Part shown: piece after piece, positions 1 to 8,026 of the stretch
Layout of the letters: each line of letters begins with the position of its first letter
Position numbering within the stretch: position 1 is the stretch's first letter
From: Shimia_B sp038528385
Lineage (GTDB): Bacteria; Pseudomonadota; Alphaproteobacteria; Rhodobacterales; Rhodobacteraceae
Reading direction: 5' to 3'
Assembly: GCA_038528385.1 (NCBI GenBank)
Contig: JBCBET010000001.1
Location: 372,001-436,000 of the forward strand
DNA length: 64,000 bases
Translations under genes and position numbers: made by a program
The notes under the pieces: model-generated
What the model was told of the DNA's origin: nothing
Databases searched by the model: none
Seen by the model: only the letters and a program-made list of their open reading frames with translations

Positions 1-1
1 C

Positions 2-661
2 CGCACCGCCACGCTCTACAACGCCGACGAGGTGTCCGCCGAGGCTGTTCAGACGCTTCAGGTCTTCACGGACCCGGCCTATGCCGGGCGCATCTCGCTG
101 CCCGACAACGTCGATGACATCTACGCGCTGGCCTACCTCGCCACGGGCGTGAGCGACTGGACGCAAGCCACGCAGGCCGATTTCGAGGCCGCCTCCGCCT
201 GGCTGCGCGAGGCCCATGCCAATACCCGCGCCTACTGGGCAGACGGGGCCGAGCTCGCGCAGCTCATGAGCACCGGCGAGGTCCTCATCGCCTGGTCCTG
301 GAACGAGACCTTCGTCCAGCTCGCCGACGAAGGCATGAACGTGGGCTTCGAGCGCGAGGCCGCCGAGGGGTCCTCGTCCTGGTTCTGCGGCTACGTGAAC
401 CTCGTCGACGGCCCGGGCTCCGAGGAGAAGGCCCACGACTTCGTCGAGGCCTGGCTCCAGCCGCAGGTGACCGACTACATCGTCAACGAATGGGGCTACG
501 GTCACGCCAATGCCGAGAACATGATGAACATCGCCGAGGAGACGCTCGTGGAGGTGGGCCTCGGTCCCGTGGACGTGCCGATCCTCGCCCAAGAGCCCAT
601 GGACAACGCGCTGCGCGAAGCCCAGATCGCCGAGTTCGAGATGATCAAGGCGGGCTTCTAG
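2..661 (+). CDS. ABC transporter substrate-binding protein, PotD-like (5' partial)
   Basis: The frame is open from base 2, so only the C-terminal 219 residues of a longer protein are present; the GTG at 32 is internal, not the start. The sequence resembles the C-terminal lobe of periplasmic spermidine/putrescine-type binding proteins (type 2 PBP fold): a conserved stretch around LPDNVDDIYALAY, then ALIAWSWNETF-like text followed by a GYVNLVDG segment and a VNEWGYGHAN segment that usually line the ligand site. It would bind a polyamine or related cationic solute in the periplasm and hand it to an inner-membrane permease, encoded outside the window. Substrate cannot be set from the fragment. 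Confidence 0.8.
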   Translation, partial: RTATLYNADEVSAEAVQTLQVFTDPAYAGRISLPDNVDDIYALAYLATGVSDWTQATQADFEAASAWLREAHANTRAYWADGAELAQLMSTGEVLIAWSWNETFVQLADEGMNVGFEREAAEGSSSWFCGYVNLVDGPGSEEKAHDFVEAWLQPQVTDYIVNEWGYGHANAENMMNIAEETLVEVGLGPVDVPILAQEPMDNALREAQIAEFEMIKAGF

Positions 662-677
662 GCCCGCCCGGCGTTCG

Positions 678-705
678 CCCACCGGCGCGCAAGCGGGCCG
701 GTGGG
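678..705 (+). terminator. Hairpin after the binding-protein gene
   Basis: A perfect 9-bp inverted repeat (678-686 with 697-705, CCCACCGGC/GCCGGTGGG) with a 10-base loop lies 17 bases after the stop codon. There is no clear T tract after it, so it may act as a weak terminator or mRNA 3' end stabiliser. Confidence 0.45.
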
Positions 706-796
706 CACATGCCTGTCGCGGCGAACGGCCGCCCCCTTCCGCACGATTAACCATGAAAATGCGCCCGAATGTGCGCCCATCGCGTATGCACAGCCT

Positions 797-818
797 GTGT
801 ACGGGATGTGTACGGAAT
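797..818. repeat. Tandem 11-bp repeat upstream of the DUF4345 gene
   Basis: Two adjacent copies of GTGTACGGRAT (797-807 and 808-818, one mismatch) lie about 85 bases before the DUF4345 start codon. Head-to-tail copies one helical turn apart can be an operator, but nothing else supports a specific regulator. Confidence 0.4.
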
Positions 819-900
819 GTGCCCTGCGCCGATCAGGCTCTTTTGGTCCAAGAGCGGGCGCGGGCCGTTAAAGGTAAAAGCGGCGAACGGAGCCTCGGCC

Positions 901-1254
901 ATGGACCTCATCAACATTCTCATCGCGCTCTCCTCCATCGGTTTCGGGGCTTTCGGCTGGCTCGCGCCGGCCTACACGATGAAGGTGGTGGACCTCTCCG
1001 ACGGGGGCTCGTCCATGGGCACCTCGGAGGTCCGCGCGGCCTCCGGCGGGGTCTTCGTGATCACCGGGATCGCGGCGATTTTGATTGGCTCGCCAGAGGC
1101 TTACCTCATGGCGGGCCTCGTGTGGGGCGGCGGGGCCACGGGGCGCGCGATCAGCCTCGCGGTGGACGGCGTGACCTCCAAGAAGGTCTGGTTCTTCGTG
1201 ATCGAGGCGGTCGTCGCGCTGGCCGCGATCATGAACAATTGGGGCGCGTTCTAG
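901..1254 (+). CDS. Small membrane protein, DUF4345-like
   Basis: A 117-residue hydrophobic protein with about four membrane helices (near residues 3-20, 43-62, 66-84 and 97-114). Composition and length fit the DUF4345 family, whose function is unknown. A start at 769 is possible in the same frame, but ATG 901 gives an N-terminus that enters the membrane at once; the longer version would add an unusual Cys-rich leader. It stands alone between a binding-protein gene and tmRNA. Confidence 0.7.
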   Translation: MDLINILIALSSIGFGAFGWLAPAYTMKVVDLSDGGSSMGTSEVRAASGGVFVITGIAAILIGSPEAYLMAGLVWGGGATGRAISLAVDGVTSKKVWFFVIEAVVALAAIMNNWGAF

Positions 1255-1297
1255 GGCTTCGCTTCCGGTCAATCGCCAGCGTTGGGGATTGCCGCCG

Positions 1298-1325
1298 TTG
1301 CAACCTGCGCCGTCCTGAATATATT
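1298..1325 (+). promoter_or_regulatory. Probable promoter of the tmRNA gene
   Basis: TTGCAA at 1298-1303 and TATATT at 1320-1325, separated by 16 bases, resemble a sigma-70 promoter. Transcription would start near 1332, where the first hairpin of the tmRNA acceptor piece begins, so promoter and RNA boundary agree. Confidence 0.6.
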
Positions 1326-1331
1326 GGGACT

Positions 1332-1650
1332 GTTCGCAAGAACTATGGACATAAACGCGCTCGTAATAAGCGGATCGGACCCGGGGGCGGTACCCGGCGG
1401 CTCCACCAAAAATCCCGTCGTTTGCGGGGGTTAGGGGCCGAAACAGGATCGACGGACGTCTAAAGGGGTTAGCTTTGTCTCGGCTGTCTGCCACCGTTAC
1501 CGGCGAAAACAGTACAATTGCAAACGACAATCGTGCTCCGGTTGCTCTGGCCGCGTAAGCGGTCCGGGTAGAACCGAACTTAAGCCCTAACGCCTAGCCG
1601 CGTTAGGCGGGGTTCGCAGGCACCTGGCAACAGAAGCCTGCACTTCATCC
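1332..1650 (+). ncRNA. ssrA: tmRNA, circularly permuted two-piece form
   Basis: tmRNA rescues stalled ribosomes and adds a degradation tag. Here the acceptor piece comes first and ends with CTCCACCA at 1401-1408; the coding piece starts with GGGGCCG at 1434-1440. These two pair over 7 bp (one G-U) to form the alanine acceptor stem, so the gene is permuted as in other alphaproteobacteria, with 1409-1433 removed on processing. The T-arm is CCGGG/CCCGG around a non-canonical loop. The acceptor piece opens with a GTTC-GCAA-GAAC hairpin (1332-1343). The tag frame starts with GCA at 1520. Later hairpins CTAACGC/GCGTTAG (1587-1606) and GCAGGC/GCCTGC (1616-1641) close the coding piece. Outer ends are estimated to within about 10 bases. 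Confidence 0.93.
1520..1558 (+). other. tmRNA tag reading frame
   Basis: Twelve codons from the resume codon GCA to TAA encode ANDNRAPVALAA. The ALAA end is the usual ClpX-recognised terminus and the AND start is the part normally bound by SspB, whose gene lies at 4353-4853. Confidence 0.93.
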
Positions 1651-1661
1651 CCAAAAGGACC

Positions 1662-1685
1662 CACGATTTTCCGAAGAAAATCGTG
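1662..1685 (+). terminator. Palindromic hairpin after tmRNA
   Basis: A perfect 10-bp stem, CACGATTTTC (1662-1671) and GAAAATCGTG (1676-1685), with loop CGAA. No long T tract follows. Its position between tmRNA and the next gene suggests a terminator or RNA 3' boundary. Confidence 0.55.
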
Positions 1686-1698
1686 TACTTGCCTCCCC

Positions 1699-2106
1699 AT
1701 GACGCCCGACGCCATCCTCGAGACCGCGCTTTACGTTAACGACCTCGAAACCGCGCACGCGTTCTATTCCGGCGTGCTCGGCCTCGAGGAGGTGCTGCAC
1801 GTGCCCGGGCGACACCGCTTCTATGGCTGCGGGCCGGGCATGCTCCTCCTCTTCATCGCGGAGGCCACTCGGGAGATGTCGGGGCCGCTGCCCGTGCCGA
1901 CCCATGGCGCCGACGGGCCGGGGCATCTGTGTTTTCGCGTGCCGCGGAGCGATCTCGACGGGTGGGTGTCGCGCCTCGCCGCGGCGGGCATCGACATCGA
2001 GGCGGATTTCGAATGGCCCACGGGGGCGCGGTCGATCTATTGCCGCGATCCGGCGGGCAATTCCGTTGAGTTCGCCGAACCGAAGCTCTGGAACCGGCCC
2101 ACTTGA
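1699..2106 (+). CDS. VOC (glyoxalase/bleomycin resistance) family protein
   Basis: A 135-residue protein of the vicinal oxygen chelate fold. It has the usual paired beta-alpha-beta-beta-beta modules: an N-terminal ETALYVNDLETAHAFYSGVLGL module and a C-terminal module ending DPAGNSVEFAEP. Candidate metal ligands are the His in GHLCFRV and the Glu in the last motif. Such proteins include glyoxalases, dioxygenases and antibiotic-binding proteins; the substrate cannot be told from sequence. The start is only 14 bases after the tmRNA hairpin, so this gene may use its own weak promoter or readthrough. Confidence 0.85.
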   Translation: MTPDAILETALYVNDLETAHAFYSGVLGLEEVLHVPGRHRFYGCGPGMLLLFIAEATREMSGPLPVPTHGADGPGHLCFRVPRSDLDGWVSRLAAAGIDIEADFEWPTGARSIYCRDPAGNSVEFAEPKLWNRPT

Positions 2107-2214
2107 CGGGTGAGGCCCGCTGGGGCAAATCCAGGCCATGGGGTCGGCGCCGCACCCCGTGAGGCCCCGGCCCAAGCGCGCATCCATGCCCATGAGTGAG
2201 CGAAAGGATGCCCC

Positions 2215-2994
2215 ATGCCCGGCCCCACGGAAATCAGCCCCACGAGCCTTGCCCGCCTGATCGGCACGCCCGATGCCCCGGTGATGTTCGACGTTTGCGT
2301 CGACGCCGACTTCGCCGAAGACCCGCGCCTGATCCCCGGCTCCAGGCGCGTCGCCCATGACGCGCTGGAGGGGGCGCTGCCCGCGCTCTCCGCCCGGCCT
2401 GTCGTGGTGATCTGCCAGAAGGGGAAGAAGCTCTCCCACGGCGCCGCGGCCCTTCTCCGCAGCCACGGGCACCGGGCGGAGACGCTCAAGGGCGGCATCG
2501 AGGCCTGGCGGGACGCGGGCCTGCCGCTCCTGCCCGCCGAGGCGATGCCCGAACGCCCGATCTGGGTCACGCGGCAGAGGCCCAGGATCGACCGGATCGC
2601 CTGCCCATGGCTCCTCCGCCGTTTCGTGCGCGAAGATACGCGGATCCTCCTCGTGCCCCCTCCCGATGTGCTCGCCGTGGCGGAGCGGTTCGGCGCCACC
2701 GCCTTGGACGCGCCAGGCGCGCCCTTCGCCGATGCGGCGGGGCGCACGACCTTCGACGCACTCCTCGGCCATCTCCGGCTCGCAACCCCGGCGCTGGAGG
2801 CGATGGCGGAGGTGATCCGCGCCGCCGATCTGGGCGGGGACCATCCCCTTGCACCCGGCCTGAACGCGCTCTCGGTGGGCCTCTCGCGCATGTATCGCGA
2901 CGACGGCGCGCAGCTCGAGGCGGCCCTCCCCCTCTTTGACGCGCTCTATCGCTGGGCGCGGGACGGGCAGGCGGAGAGCCATGGCCATGGCTGA
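2215..2994 (+). CDS. chrB: Rhodanese-ChrB fusion, chromate resistance protein
   Basis: A 259-residue two-domain protein. Residues 1-105 form a rhodanese-like domain ending in the usual LKGGIEAW strand-helix; the active-site position is VICQKGKKLS with a Cys. Residues about 115-245 match the C-terminal ChrB domain, starting RPRIDRIACPWLLRRF and ending with a long helical region. ChrB proteins act in chromate resistance, as regulator or reductase. The gene overlaps chrA by 14 bases, so the two are translated together. The canonical N-terminal ChrB regulatory domain is replaced by rhodanese, so a sulfur-handling or enzymatic role is more likely than DNA binding. Confidence 0.85.
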   Translation: MPGPTEISPTSLARLIGTPDAPVMFDVCVDADFAEDPRLIPGSRRVAHDALEGALPALSARPVVVICQKGKKLSHGAAALLRSHGHRAETLKGGIEAWRDAGLPLLPAEAMPERPIWVTRQRPRIDRIACPWLLRRFVREDTRILLVPPPDVLAVAERFGATALDAPGAPFADAAGRTTFDALLGHLRLATPALEAMAEVIRAADLGGDHPLAPGLNALSVGLSRMYRDDGAQLEAALPLFDALYRWARDGQAESHGHG

Positions 2995-4291
2995 TAGCGC
3001 GCCGTCCCTCCGCGACCTCTTCCGCGTCTTCGGGCGCATCGGCTGCCTCAGCTTCGGGGGACCCGCGGCGCAGATCGCGCTCATGGAGGACGAGCTCGTG
3101 ACCCGCCGGGACTGGCTGTCGCAGGACACGTTTTTGCGTGCGCTGTCCTTTTGCATGCTGTTGCCAGGGCCCGAGGCGATGCAGCTCGCCACCTATGCGG
3201 GATGGCGGCTCCACGGTGTATGGGGCGGGCTCCTGGCGGGCACGCTCTTCGTCGCGCCGGGGGCCGCGGTGATCTTCGGCCTCGCCGCGCTCTACATCAG
3301 TTACGGCGATCAACCCGTTGTCCGGGAGGCGTTCCTGGGCGTTCAGGCCACCGTCATCATGGTCGTGGTCGCCGCCTTGGGGAGATTGAGCCAAAAGGCC
3401 CTGAACGGGCGCGAGGGGCGTGTCATCGCAGCTCTGGCCTTTGCCGCGATCTTCGCCCTGGGCCTGCCCTTTCCCGTGATCGTGTTCGCCGCCGGCGCCT
3501 ACGGCGCGCTCACGGTGTCTGCCCCGCCGACGCGGGACACGCGCGAGGCCACGCCGCCCACCCACACGCCGGCGACGCCGCAGGCGAGGCGCGGGGACAG
3601 CCCGCCCTCTCCAACGCTGCTCGCGACGCTGGGGGGCCTCTGGGGCCTGCCCCTCCTCGGGCTCTGGTTCCTTGGCGGCGGGTTTCTCCTGGCCGTCGCG
3701 GTGTTCTTCTCGCAGCTGGCCGTGGTGACCTTCGGCGGCGCCTACGCGGTCCTCGGCTACATGACGCAGACCGTGGTCCAGGACGAAGGCTGGATCACGA
3801 CGGAGGCCATGATCGCGGCGCTCGGCCTCGCGGAGACGACGCCTGGTCCCCTCATCCTCGTCACCCAATTCGTGGGGGTCCTGGCCGGGCATGCCGTGGG
3901 CGGCTGGCCCATGGCCGTCGCGGCGGGTCTTCTCACGCTCTGGGTGACGTTCCTGCCGTGTTTCCTCTGGATCTTCGCGGGCGCTCCCTATCTGGAGCGG
4001 CTGACGAACGCGCCCCGCGTCGCCGGCGCGCTGCGCGCGGTCACGGCGGCGGTGGTGGGGGTCATCGCCAACCTGTCGCTCTGGTTCGCGCTGCACGTGA
4101 TCTTTGCCGAGGTGTCGCCGGTTCCCGTCGCAATGGCGGAGCTCCCCTACCCCGACTGGACGAGCCTGCGGCCCCTGGCGCTTCTCTATGGGGCCCTTGC
4201 CGCCCTGCTGCTCTTTCGGGCAGGGCGCGGGATCGTGCCCACGCTCCTCATCGTGACGGGCCTCGCGCTCGCGGTGGCGCTGGCAACATAG
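2981..4291 (+). CDS. chrA: Chromate transporter ChrA
   Basis: A long-chain CHR-family membrane protein of about 436 residues with two homologous halves: the first carries GRIGCLSFGGPAAQIALME and a LLPGPEAMQLATYAGW motif, the second carries a matching VVTFGGAYAVLGYMTQ and TTPGPLILVTQFVG motif. A polar Pro/Thr-rich linker (about residues 185-215) joins them. It exports chromate across the inner membrane. ATG 2981 is chosen because GGAGAG lies just before it and it removes an Arg-rich N-terminus given by the upstream TTG at 2936; ATG 2987 is also possible. It is the second gene of the chrB-chrA unit. Confidence 0.9.
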   Translation: MAMADSAPSLRDLFRVFGRIGCLSFGGPAAQIALMEDELVTRRDWLSQDTFLRALSFCMLLPGPEAMQLATYAGWRLHGVWGGLLAGTLFVAPGAAVIFGLAALYISYGDQPVVREAFLGVQATVIMVVVAALGRLSQKALNGREGRVIAALAFAAIFALGLPFPVIVFAAGAYGALTVSAPPTRDTREATPPTHTPATPQARRGDSPPSPTLLATLGGLWGLPLLGLWFLGGGFLLAVAVFFSQLAVVTFGGAYAVLGYMTQTVVQDEGWITTEAMIAALGLAETTPGPLILVTQFVGVLAGHAVGGWPMAVAAGLLTLWVTFLPCFLWIFAGAPYLERLTNAPRVAGALRAVTAAVVGVIANLSLWFALHVIFAEVSPVPVAMAELPYPDWTSLRPLALLYGALAALLLFRAGRGIVPTLLIVTGLALAVALAT

Positions 4292-4352
4292 CGCCTTTCG
4301 CTCGGGCCAGAATCCGATATGGTCGCGCCATGCCCAAGACGGGACCGCGCCC

Positions 4353-4853
4353 ATGACAGACAGCATCGAATATGGCGCCCTCATGCACCGCGCCATGCGG
4401 GGCCTGATCCAGGAAGTCCTGACCGACGTGCAGGGGCGCGGCGCCCTGCCCGGTGCGCATCACTTCTTCATCACCTTCGATACCATGCACCCGGATGTGG
4501 AGATCGCCGACTGGCTCTCGGACCGCTATCCGGGAGAGATGACGGTGGTCATGCAGCACTGGTATGCGGGCCTCCAGGTGAGCGATGAGGGTTTTTCGGT
4601 CACGCTGAATTTCGGGGACAGCCCGGAGCCGCTCTACATCCCCTTCGACGCGATCAAGACCTTCGTGGACCCGTCGGTGGAATTCGGCCTGCGCTTTGAA
4701 AGCAATGACGGCGATGGCGACCAGACGCCGGAGCCGCGCCTCGGCGCGTCGATCCCCACCGGCGCGGGCCCCGTGGAGGTGGACACCGAGCCGGAGGGCG
4801 CGGGCGACAAGAGCGGCGACGTGGTGAGCCTCGACAGCTTTCGGAAGTCCTAG
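4353..4853 (+). CDS. sspB: SspB-type ClpXP adaptor
   Basis: A 166-residue protein that resembles alphaproteobacterial SspB: a conserved N-terminal substrate-binding domain (residues about 1-115, with HHFFITFDT, LSDRYPGEMTVVMQHWY and FGDSPEPLYIPFDAI) followed by an acidic flexible tail ending in VVSLDSFRKS, which fits the short ClpX-docking peptide. SspB tethers ssrA-tagged proteins to ClpXP. The tmRNA gene that makes those tags lies 2.7 kb upstream. The gene converges on the next one with a 4-base overlap of stop codons. Confidence 0.9.
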   Translation: MTDSIEYGALMHRAMRGLIQEVLTDVQGRGALPGAHHFFITFDTMHPDVEIADWLSDRYPGEMTVVMQHWYAGLQVSDEGFSVTLNFGDSPEPLYIPFDAIKTFVDPSVEFGLRFESNDGDGDQTPEPRLGASIPTGAGPVEVDTEPEGAGDKSGDVVSLDSFRKS

Positions 4854-5686
4854 TCGCCTCCCTGACCGGAAAAGAGCAGGAAGCGGCCCTTGATGAGCCA
4901 GCTCACCCCTGCAAGCGTGAGAAAAACGGCCTCTCCCACGAAAACGGGCCGGGCGACCACGTCGAGGCCCGCAAAGCTCAGTCCGATTATCACCGCGCCC
5001 AACGCCATGCCCGCCGCGCAAATGAGATAGAGCGCGTTGCGCACCCGCTTCACCTGCGTGAACGTGCCGTCCGCAGTCAGGTCACGGCCTGCATTCACCC
5101 GGCGGAACGCGAAAAAGCTGAACCAGCCCAGCACGAGGAAGAGAACCAGCGCCGAGAGCTTGTGCAGGGTATTGTTGAGATCGTTGGAGAATGCGGCCGT
5201 GAAGGCGAACGGCGCCGGAGTGGCACCGCCGATATCGGGCTCCGGGTTCACCGCGTAGGAGAACTCGCCCAGCTGCACGAGGCTCGACGCACCGGCCATT
5301 TCCACGCCCAGCAAGACGTCGAAGGATCCGTCCTCGAGGCACCCTATGCCGCCGGTGGGAAAGAACGCGACGCAGAGCGCGGCGAGGCAGCCGACCTTGG
5401 CCGCCCAGGCATCCTGCGGGCGCTCTCCCTTGTAGCGCAGGAAGAAGCCCCCGATGAAGGCGAGCAGAACGACGAAGAACTGCCCTGCATCGGGCGCGTA
5501 GAAGTAGTGGCTGATTGACTCGCGGCGGCAGCTCGGCCCCGACAGCTGATCGTAGTAGATCACTGCGATCGGCAGGATGAAGGCCGACAGCCCTACGATC
5601 GAGGCGGTGCGCCTTTGGAAGAACTTCTCTTGCTCGGGGGTCGTGGCGAGGTAGTCCTCGCCCGCGGTGGTCATGATACGAGACAT
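4850..5686 (-). CDS. Uncharacterised six-helix membrane protein
   Basis: A 278-residue protein with about six predicted membrane helices (near 28-46, 66-84, 97-112, 173-195, 213-235 and 243-262) and a large loop between the third and fourth. I do not recognise a named family. The start at 5686 is supported by AAGGTG about 11 bases upstream on the minus strand. The loop after helix 1 contains GPSCRRESISHYFY and the gene is monocistronic, back to back with fumC. Confidence 0.75.
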   Translation of the reverse strand: MSRIMTTAGEDYLATTPEQEKFFQRRTASIVGLSAFILPIAVIYYDQLSGPSCRRESISHYFYAPDAGQFFVVLLAFIGGFFLRYKGERPQDAWAAKVGCLAALCVAFFPTGGIGCLEDGSFDVLLGVEMAGASSLVQLGEFSYAVNPEPDIGGATPAPFAFTAAFSNDLNNTLHKLSALVLFLVLGWFSFFAFRRVNAGRDLTADGTFTQVKRVRNALYLICAAGMALGAVIIGLSFAGLDVVARPVFVGEAVFLTLAGVSWLIKGRFLLFSGQGGD

Positions 5687-5819
5687 GAGGAAATCACCTT
5701 AGGCAGATAGGTTGAAGAATGCCGTGAGCATAGCGCACCTCGCCCCCGCGGCCGAAGCAAGATTTACTGCGCCGCAATCCTTGGCTAGGGATCGCGGGGC
5801 AATTCAAGGACCGCATCCC

Positions 5820-7208
5820 ATGACCAAGACCCGCACCGAGACCGACAGCTTTGGCCCGCTTGAGGTCGATGCCACGCGCTACTGGGGCGCGCAGACACAG
5901 CGCTCGCTGATGAACTTTCCCATCGGCTGGGAGAAGCAGCCGGTGGCCATCGTGCGCGCGCTCGGCGTCATCAAGGAGGCCTGCGCGCGGGCCAACACGG
6001 AGGCAGGCAAGCTCGACGGGATCGGCGCGGCCATGCAAGAGGCCGCGCGTGAGGTGGTGGACGGCAAGCTCGACGATCACTTCCCCCTCGTCGTCTGGCA
6101 GACGGGCTCGGGCACGCAGTCCAACATGAACGCCAACGAGGTGATCTCGAACCGCGCGATCGAGATCCTCGGCGGGGAGATCGGGTCCAAGCAACCGGTC
6201 CACCCCAACGATCACTGCAATATGGGGCAGTCCTCGAACGACACCTTCCCCACGGCCATGCACATCGCCACCGCCATGACGGCGCGGGACGTGACGCTGC
6301 CCGGGCTGCGGTCGCTCCACGCCGCACTCGCGGCGAAGGTCGCGGAGTTCGAGGGCATCATCAAGATCGGCCGCACCCACACGATGGATGCCACGCCGCT
6401 CACCCTCGCGCAGGAATTCTCCGGCTACGCGCACCAGGTGGCCAAGTCGATCGAGCGGGTGGAGGCGGCGCTGCCTGACATCTACGAGCTCGCGCAGGGC
6501 GGCACGGCCGTGGGCACGGGGCTCAACACGCCGGCGGGCTGGGGCGAGACGGTGGCCTCCCACATGGCCGATATCACGGGGCTTCCCTTCGTGACGGCGC
6601 CCAACAAGTTCGAAGCGCTCGCGGGCCATGACGCCATGGTGGCCATGTCCGGCGCGCTCAAGGCCGCGGCCTCCGCGCTCTTCAAGATCGCCAACGACAT
6701 CCGTCTTCTGGGCTCCGGCCCCCGCTGTGGCCTCGGTGAACTCATGTTGCCGGAGAACGAGCCGGGATCGTCGATCATGCCGGGCAAGGTGAACCCGACG
6801 CAGTGCGAGGCACTCACGCAGGTCTGCGCGCACGTCATCGGCAACGATGCCGCCGTGGGCTTTGCAGGCTCGCAGGGCCATTTCGAGCTCAACGTCTACA
6901 AGCCCATGATGGCCTATAACGTGCTGCAATCCATGCAGCTTCTGGGCGACGCGGCGCAAGCCTTCACCGACAATTGCGTCGTGGGGATCAAGGCCAACGA
7001 GCAGCGCATCGCGCGCATCATGCAGGAGAGCCTGATGCTCGTGACCGCCCTCGCGCCGGAGATCGGTTATGACAACGCCACGACCGTCGCCAAGACCGCC
7101 CACAAGAACGGCACGACGCTGAAGGAAGAGGCCGTGGGTCTCGGCTTCGTCACCGCCGAGCGGTTCGAGGAGGTCGTGCGCCCCGAAAAGATGATCGGAC
7201 CGAAATAG
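5820..7208 (+). CDS. fumC: Class II fumarate hydratase
   Basis: Fumarase C interconverts fumarate and L-malate in the TCA cycle without an iron-sulfur cluster. The 462-residue product has the full family pattern: SNMNANEV, HPNDHCNMGQSSND, GRTHTMDATP and the signature GSSIMPGKVNPTQCEA with the catalytic Ser. Start ATG 5820 begins MTKTRTETDSFGPLEV as in other fumarases; the in-frame ATG at 5712 would add 36 untypical residues. It appears to have its own promoter in the 130-base gap shared with the divergent membrane-protein gene. Confidence 0.97.
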   Translation: MTKTRTETDSFGPLEVDATRYWGAQTQRSLMNFPIGWEKQPVAIVRALGVIKEACARANTEAGKLDGIGAAMQEAAREVVDGKLDDHFPLVVWQTGSGTQSNMNANEVISNRAIEILGGEIGSKQPVHPNDHCNMGQSSNDTFPTAMHIATAMTARDVTLPGLRSLHAALAAKVAEFEGIIKIGRTHTMDATPLTLAQEFSGYAHQVAKSIERVEAALPDIYELAQGGTAVGTGLNTPAGWGETVASHMADITGLPFVTAPNKFEALAGHDAMVAMSGALKAAASALFKIANDIRLLGSGPRCGLGELMLPENEPGSSIMPGKVNPTQCEALTQVCAHVIGNDAAVGFAGSQGHFELNVYKPMMAYNVLQSMQLLGDAAQAFTDNCVVGIKANEQRIARIMQESLMLVTALAPEIGYDNATTVAKTAHKNGTTLKEEAVGLGFVTAERFEEVVRPEKMIGPK

Positions 7209-7214
7209 GCGCCC

Positions 7215-7586
7215 ATGAAAGTCCGCCCGCATATCATGCTCCACGGCGGAGTGGCGGAGGCCGCCATCGCGCTCTGGCGCCGGGCGTTTCCGGATCTCGA
7301 GGCGACGCCGCCTGCCCCGCCCGCCCTGCTCTGGACGCTTTCGCTGGGCGGGCAGGTCGTCACGCTCTTCGACAGCCCCACGCCCCATGACTTCGCGCCC
7401 ACGCCGAGCTGGTCCTTCATGGTCGATCTGGAGGCCGCCCAGGACGTGGACGCGGCCCATGCCGTTCTCTCGGAGGGCGGACACACGATCATGCCCCTCG
7501 ACGGCTATGACTTCGCGGACCGCTTCGCCTGGGTGGAGGACGCCTTCGGCATTTCCTGGCAACTCCGGTACGGGGCAAGGGCATGA
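7215..7586 (+). CDS. VOC/PhnB-like protein
   Basis: A 123-residue protein of the PhnB-like branch of the VOC fold: an MLHGGVAEAAIALWRRAF module, a LGGQVVTLFDSP strand, and a final WVEDAFGISWQLRY motif typical of this family. The biochemical role of these proteins is mostly unknown. It starts 6 bases after fumC and overlaps the next gene by ATGA, so it is probably cotranscribed with fumC. Confidence 0.8.
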   Translation: MKVRPHIMLHGGVAEAAIALWRRAFPDLEATPPAPPALLWTLSLGGQVVTLFDSPTPHDFAPTPSWSFMVDLEAAQDVDAAHAVLSEGGHTIMPLDGYDFADRFAWVEDAFGISWQLRYGARA

Positions 7587-7768
7587 CGGTCGTCAATCTG
7601 AACAAGGCGCGCAAGGCCAAGGCGCGGGTCACCGCCCGGGCCAAGGCCGATGCGAATGCCGTGAAATTCGGCCGGACAAAGGCGCAGAAAACGGCGGAGG
7701 CCGCAGAGGAGGCGCGCGCGCGTGCGGCGATCGACGGGGCCCGGCGCGAGGATGCGCCGCGGAAATAA
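7583..7768 (+). CDS. DUF4169 family protein
   Basis: A 61-residue, Lys/Arg/Ala-rich protein that begins MTVVNLNKARKAKAR and continues with a VKFGRTKAQK motif, the pattern of DUF4169. Function unknown; it is probably a helical, nucleic-acid- or protein-binding basic peptide. It is translationally coupled to the previous gene (ATGA overlap). Confidence 0.8.
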   Translation: MTVVNLNKARKAKARVTARAKADANAVKFGRTKAQKTAEAAEEARARAAIDGARREDAPRK

Positions 7769-7846
7769 TCCATTCTCGCCGCCGCTCTTTCTCGCTTTGG
7801 CCGGATTCCAGGCCCAGCAATGCTGACGTGTAGCGAGGATCGAGCG

Positions 7847-8020
7847 ATGATCAAACCCGTCCCAGCCGCCGCCATCGCGGCACAGCGTCGGTCCGACAAT
7901 GCCCTGCGCCGCGCGCGCGCGCATCTCGCGGACCCGAGCGCCAAGCTCTCCCGCCTGCTGGCCGCCTACGCGCAGCTCCAGCAGCAGCACAAGGTCTCGT
8001 GGTCCCTGCCCGAGGCCTGA
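7847..8020 (+). CDS. Small hypothetical protein
   Basis: A 57-residue, Ala- and Arg-rich, probably helical protein (MIKPVPAAAIAAQRRSDNAL...). ATG 7847 is preferred to ATG 7820 because GCGAGGA lies at a good distance before it. It sits between DUF4169 and a ribbon-helix-helix protein with a 6-base gap to the latter. No family recognised. Confidence 0.55.
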   Translation: MIKPVPAAAIAAQRRSDNALRRARAHLADPSAKLSRLLAAYAQLQQQHKVSWSLPEA

Positions 8021-8026
8021 GGAAGG

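Noticed and set aside
2567..4396. 609-codon minus-strand frame across chrB-chrA
   Set aside because: High-GC shadow frame with a charged, repetitive product; both strands cannot be coding here and ChrA is certain on the + strand.
5694..7562. 622-codon minus-strand frame across fumC
   Set aside because: Antisense to fumC; no recognisable domains and biased composition typical of reverse frames.
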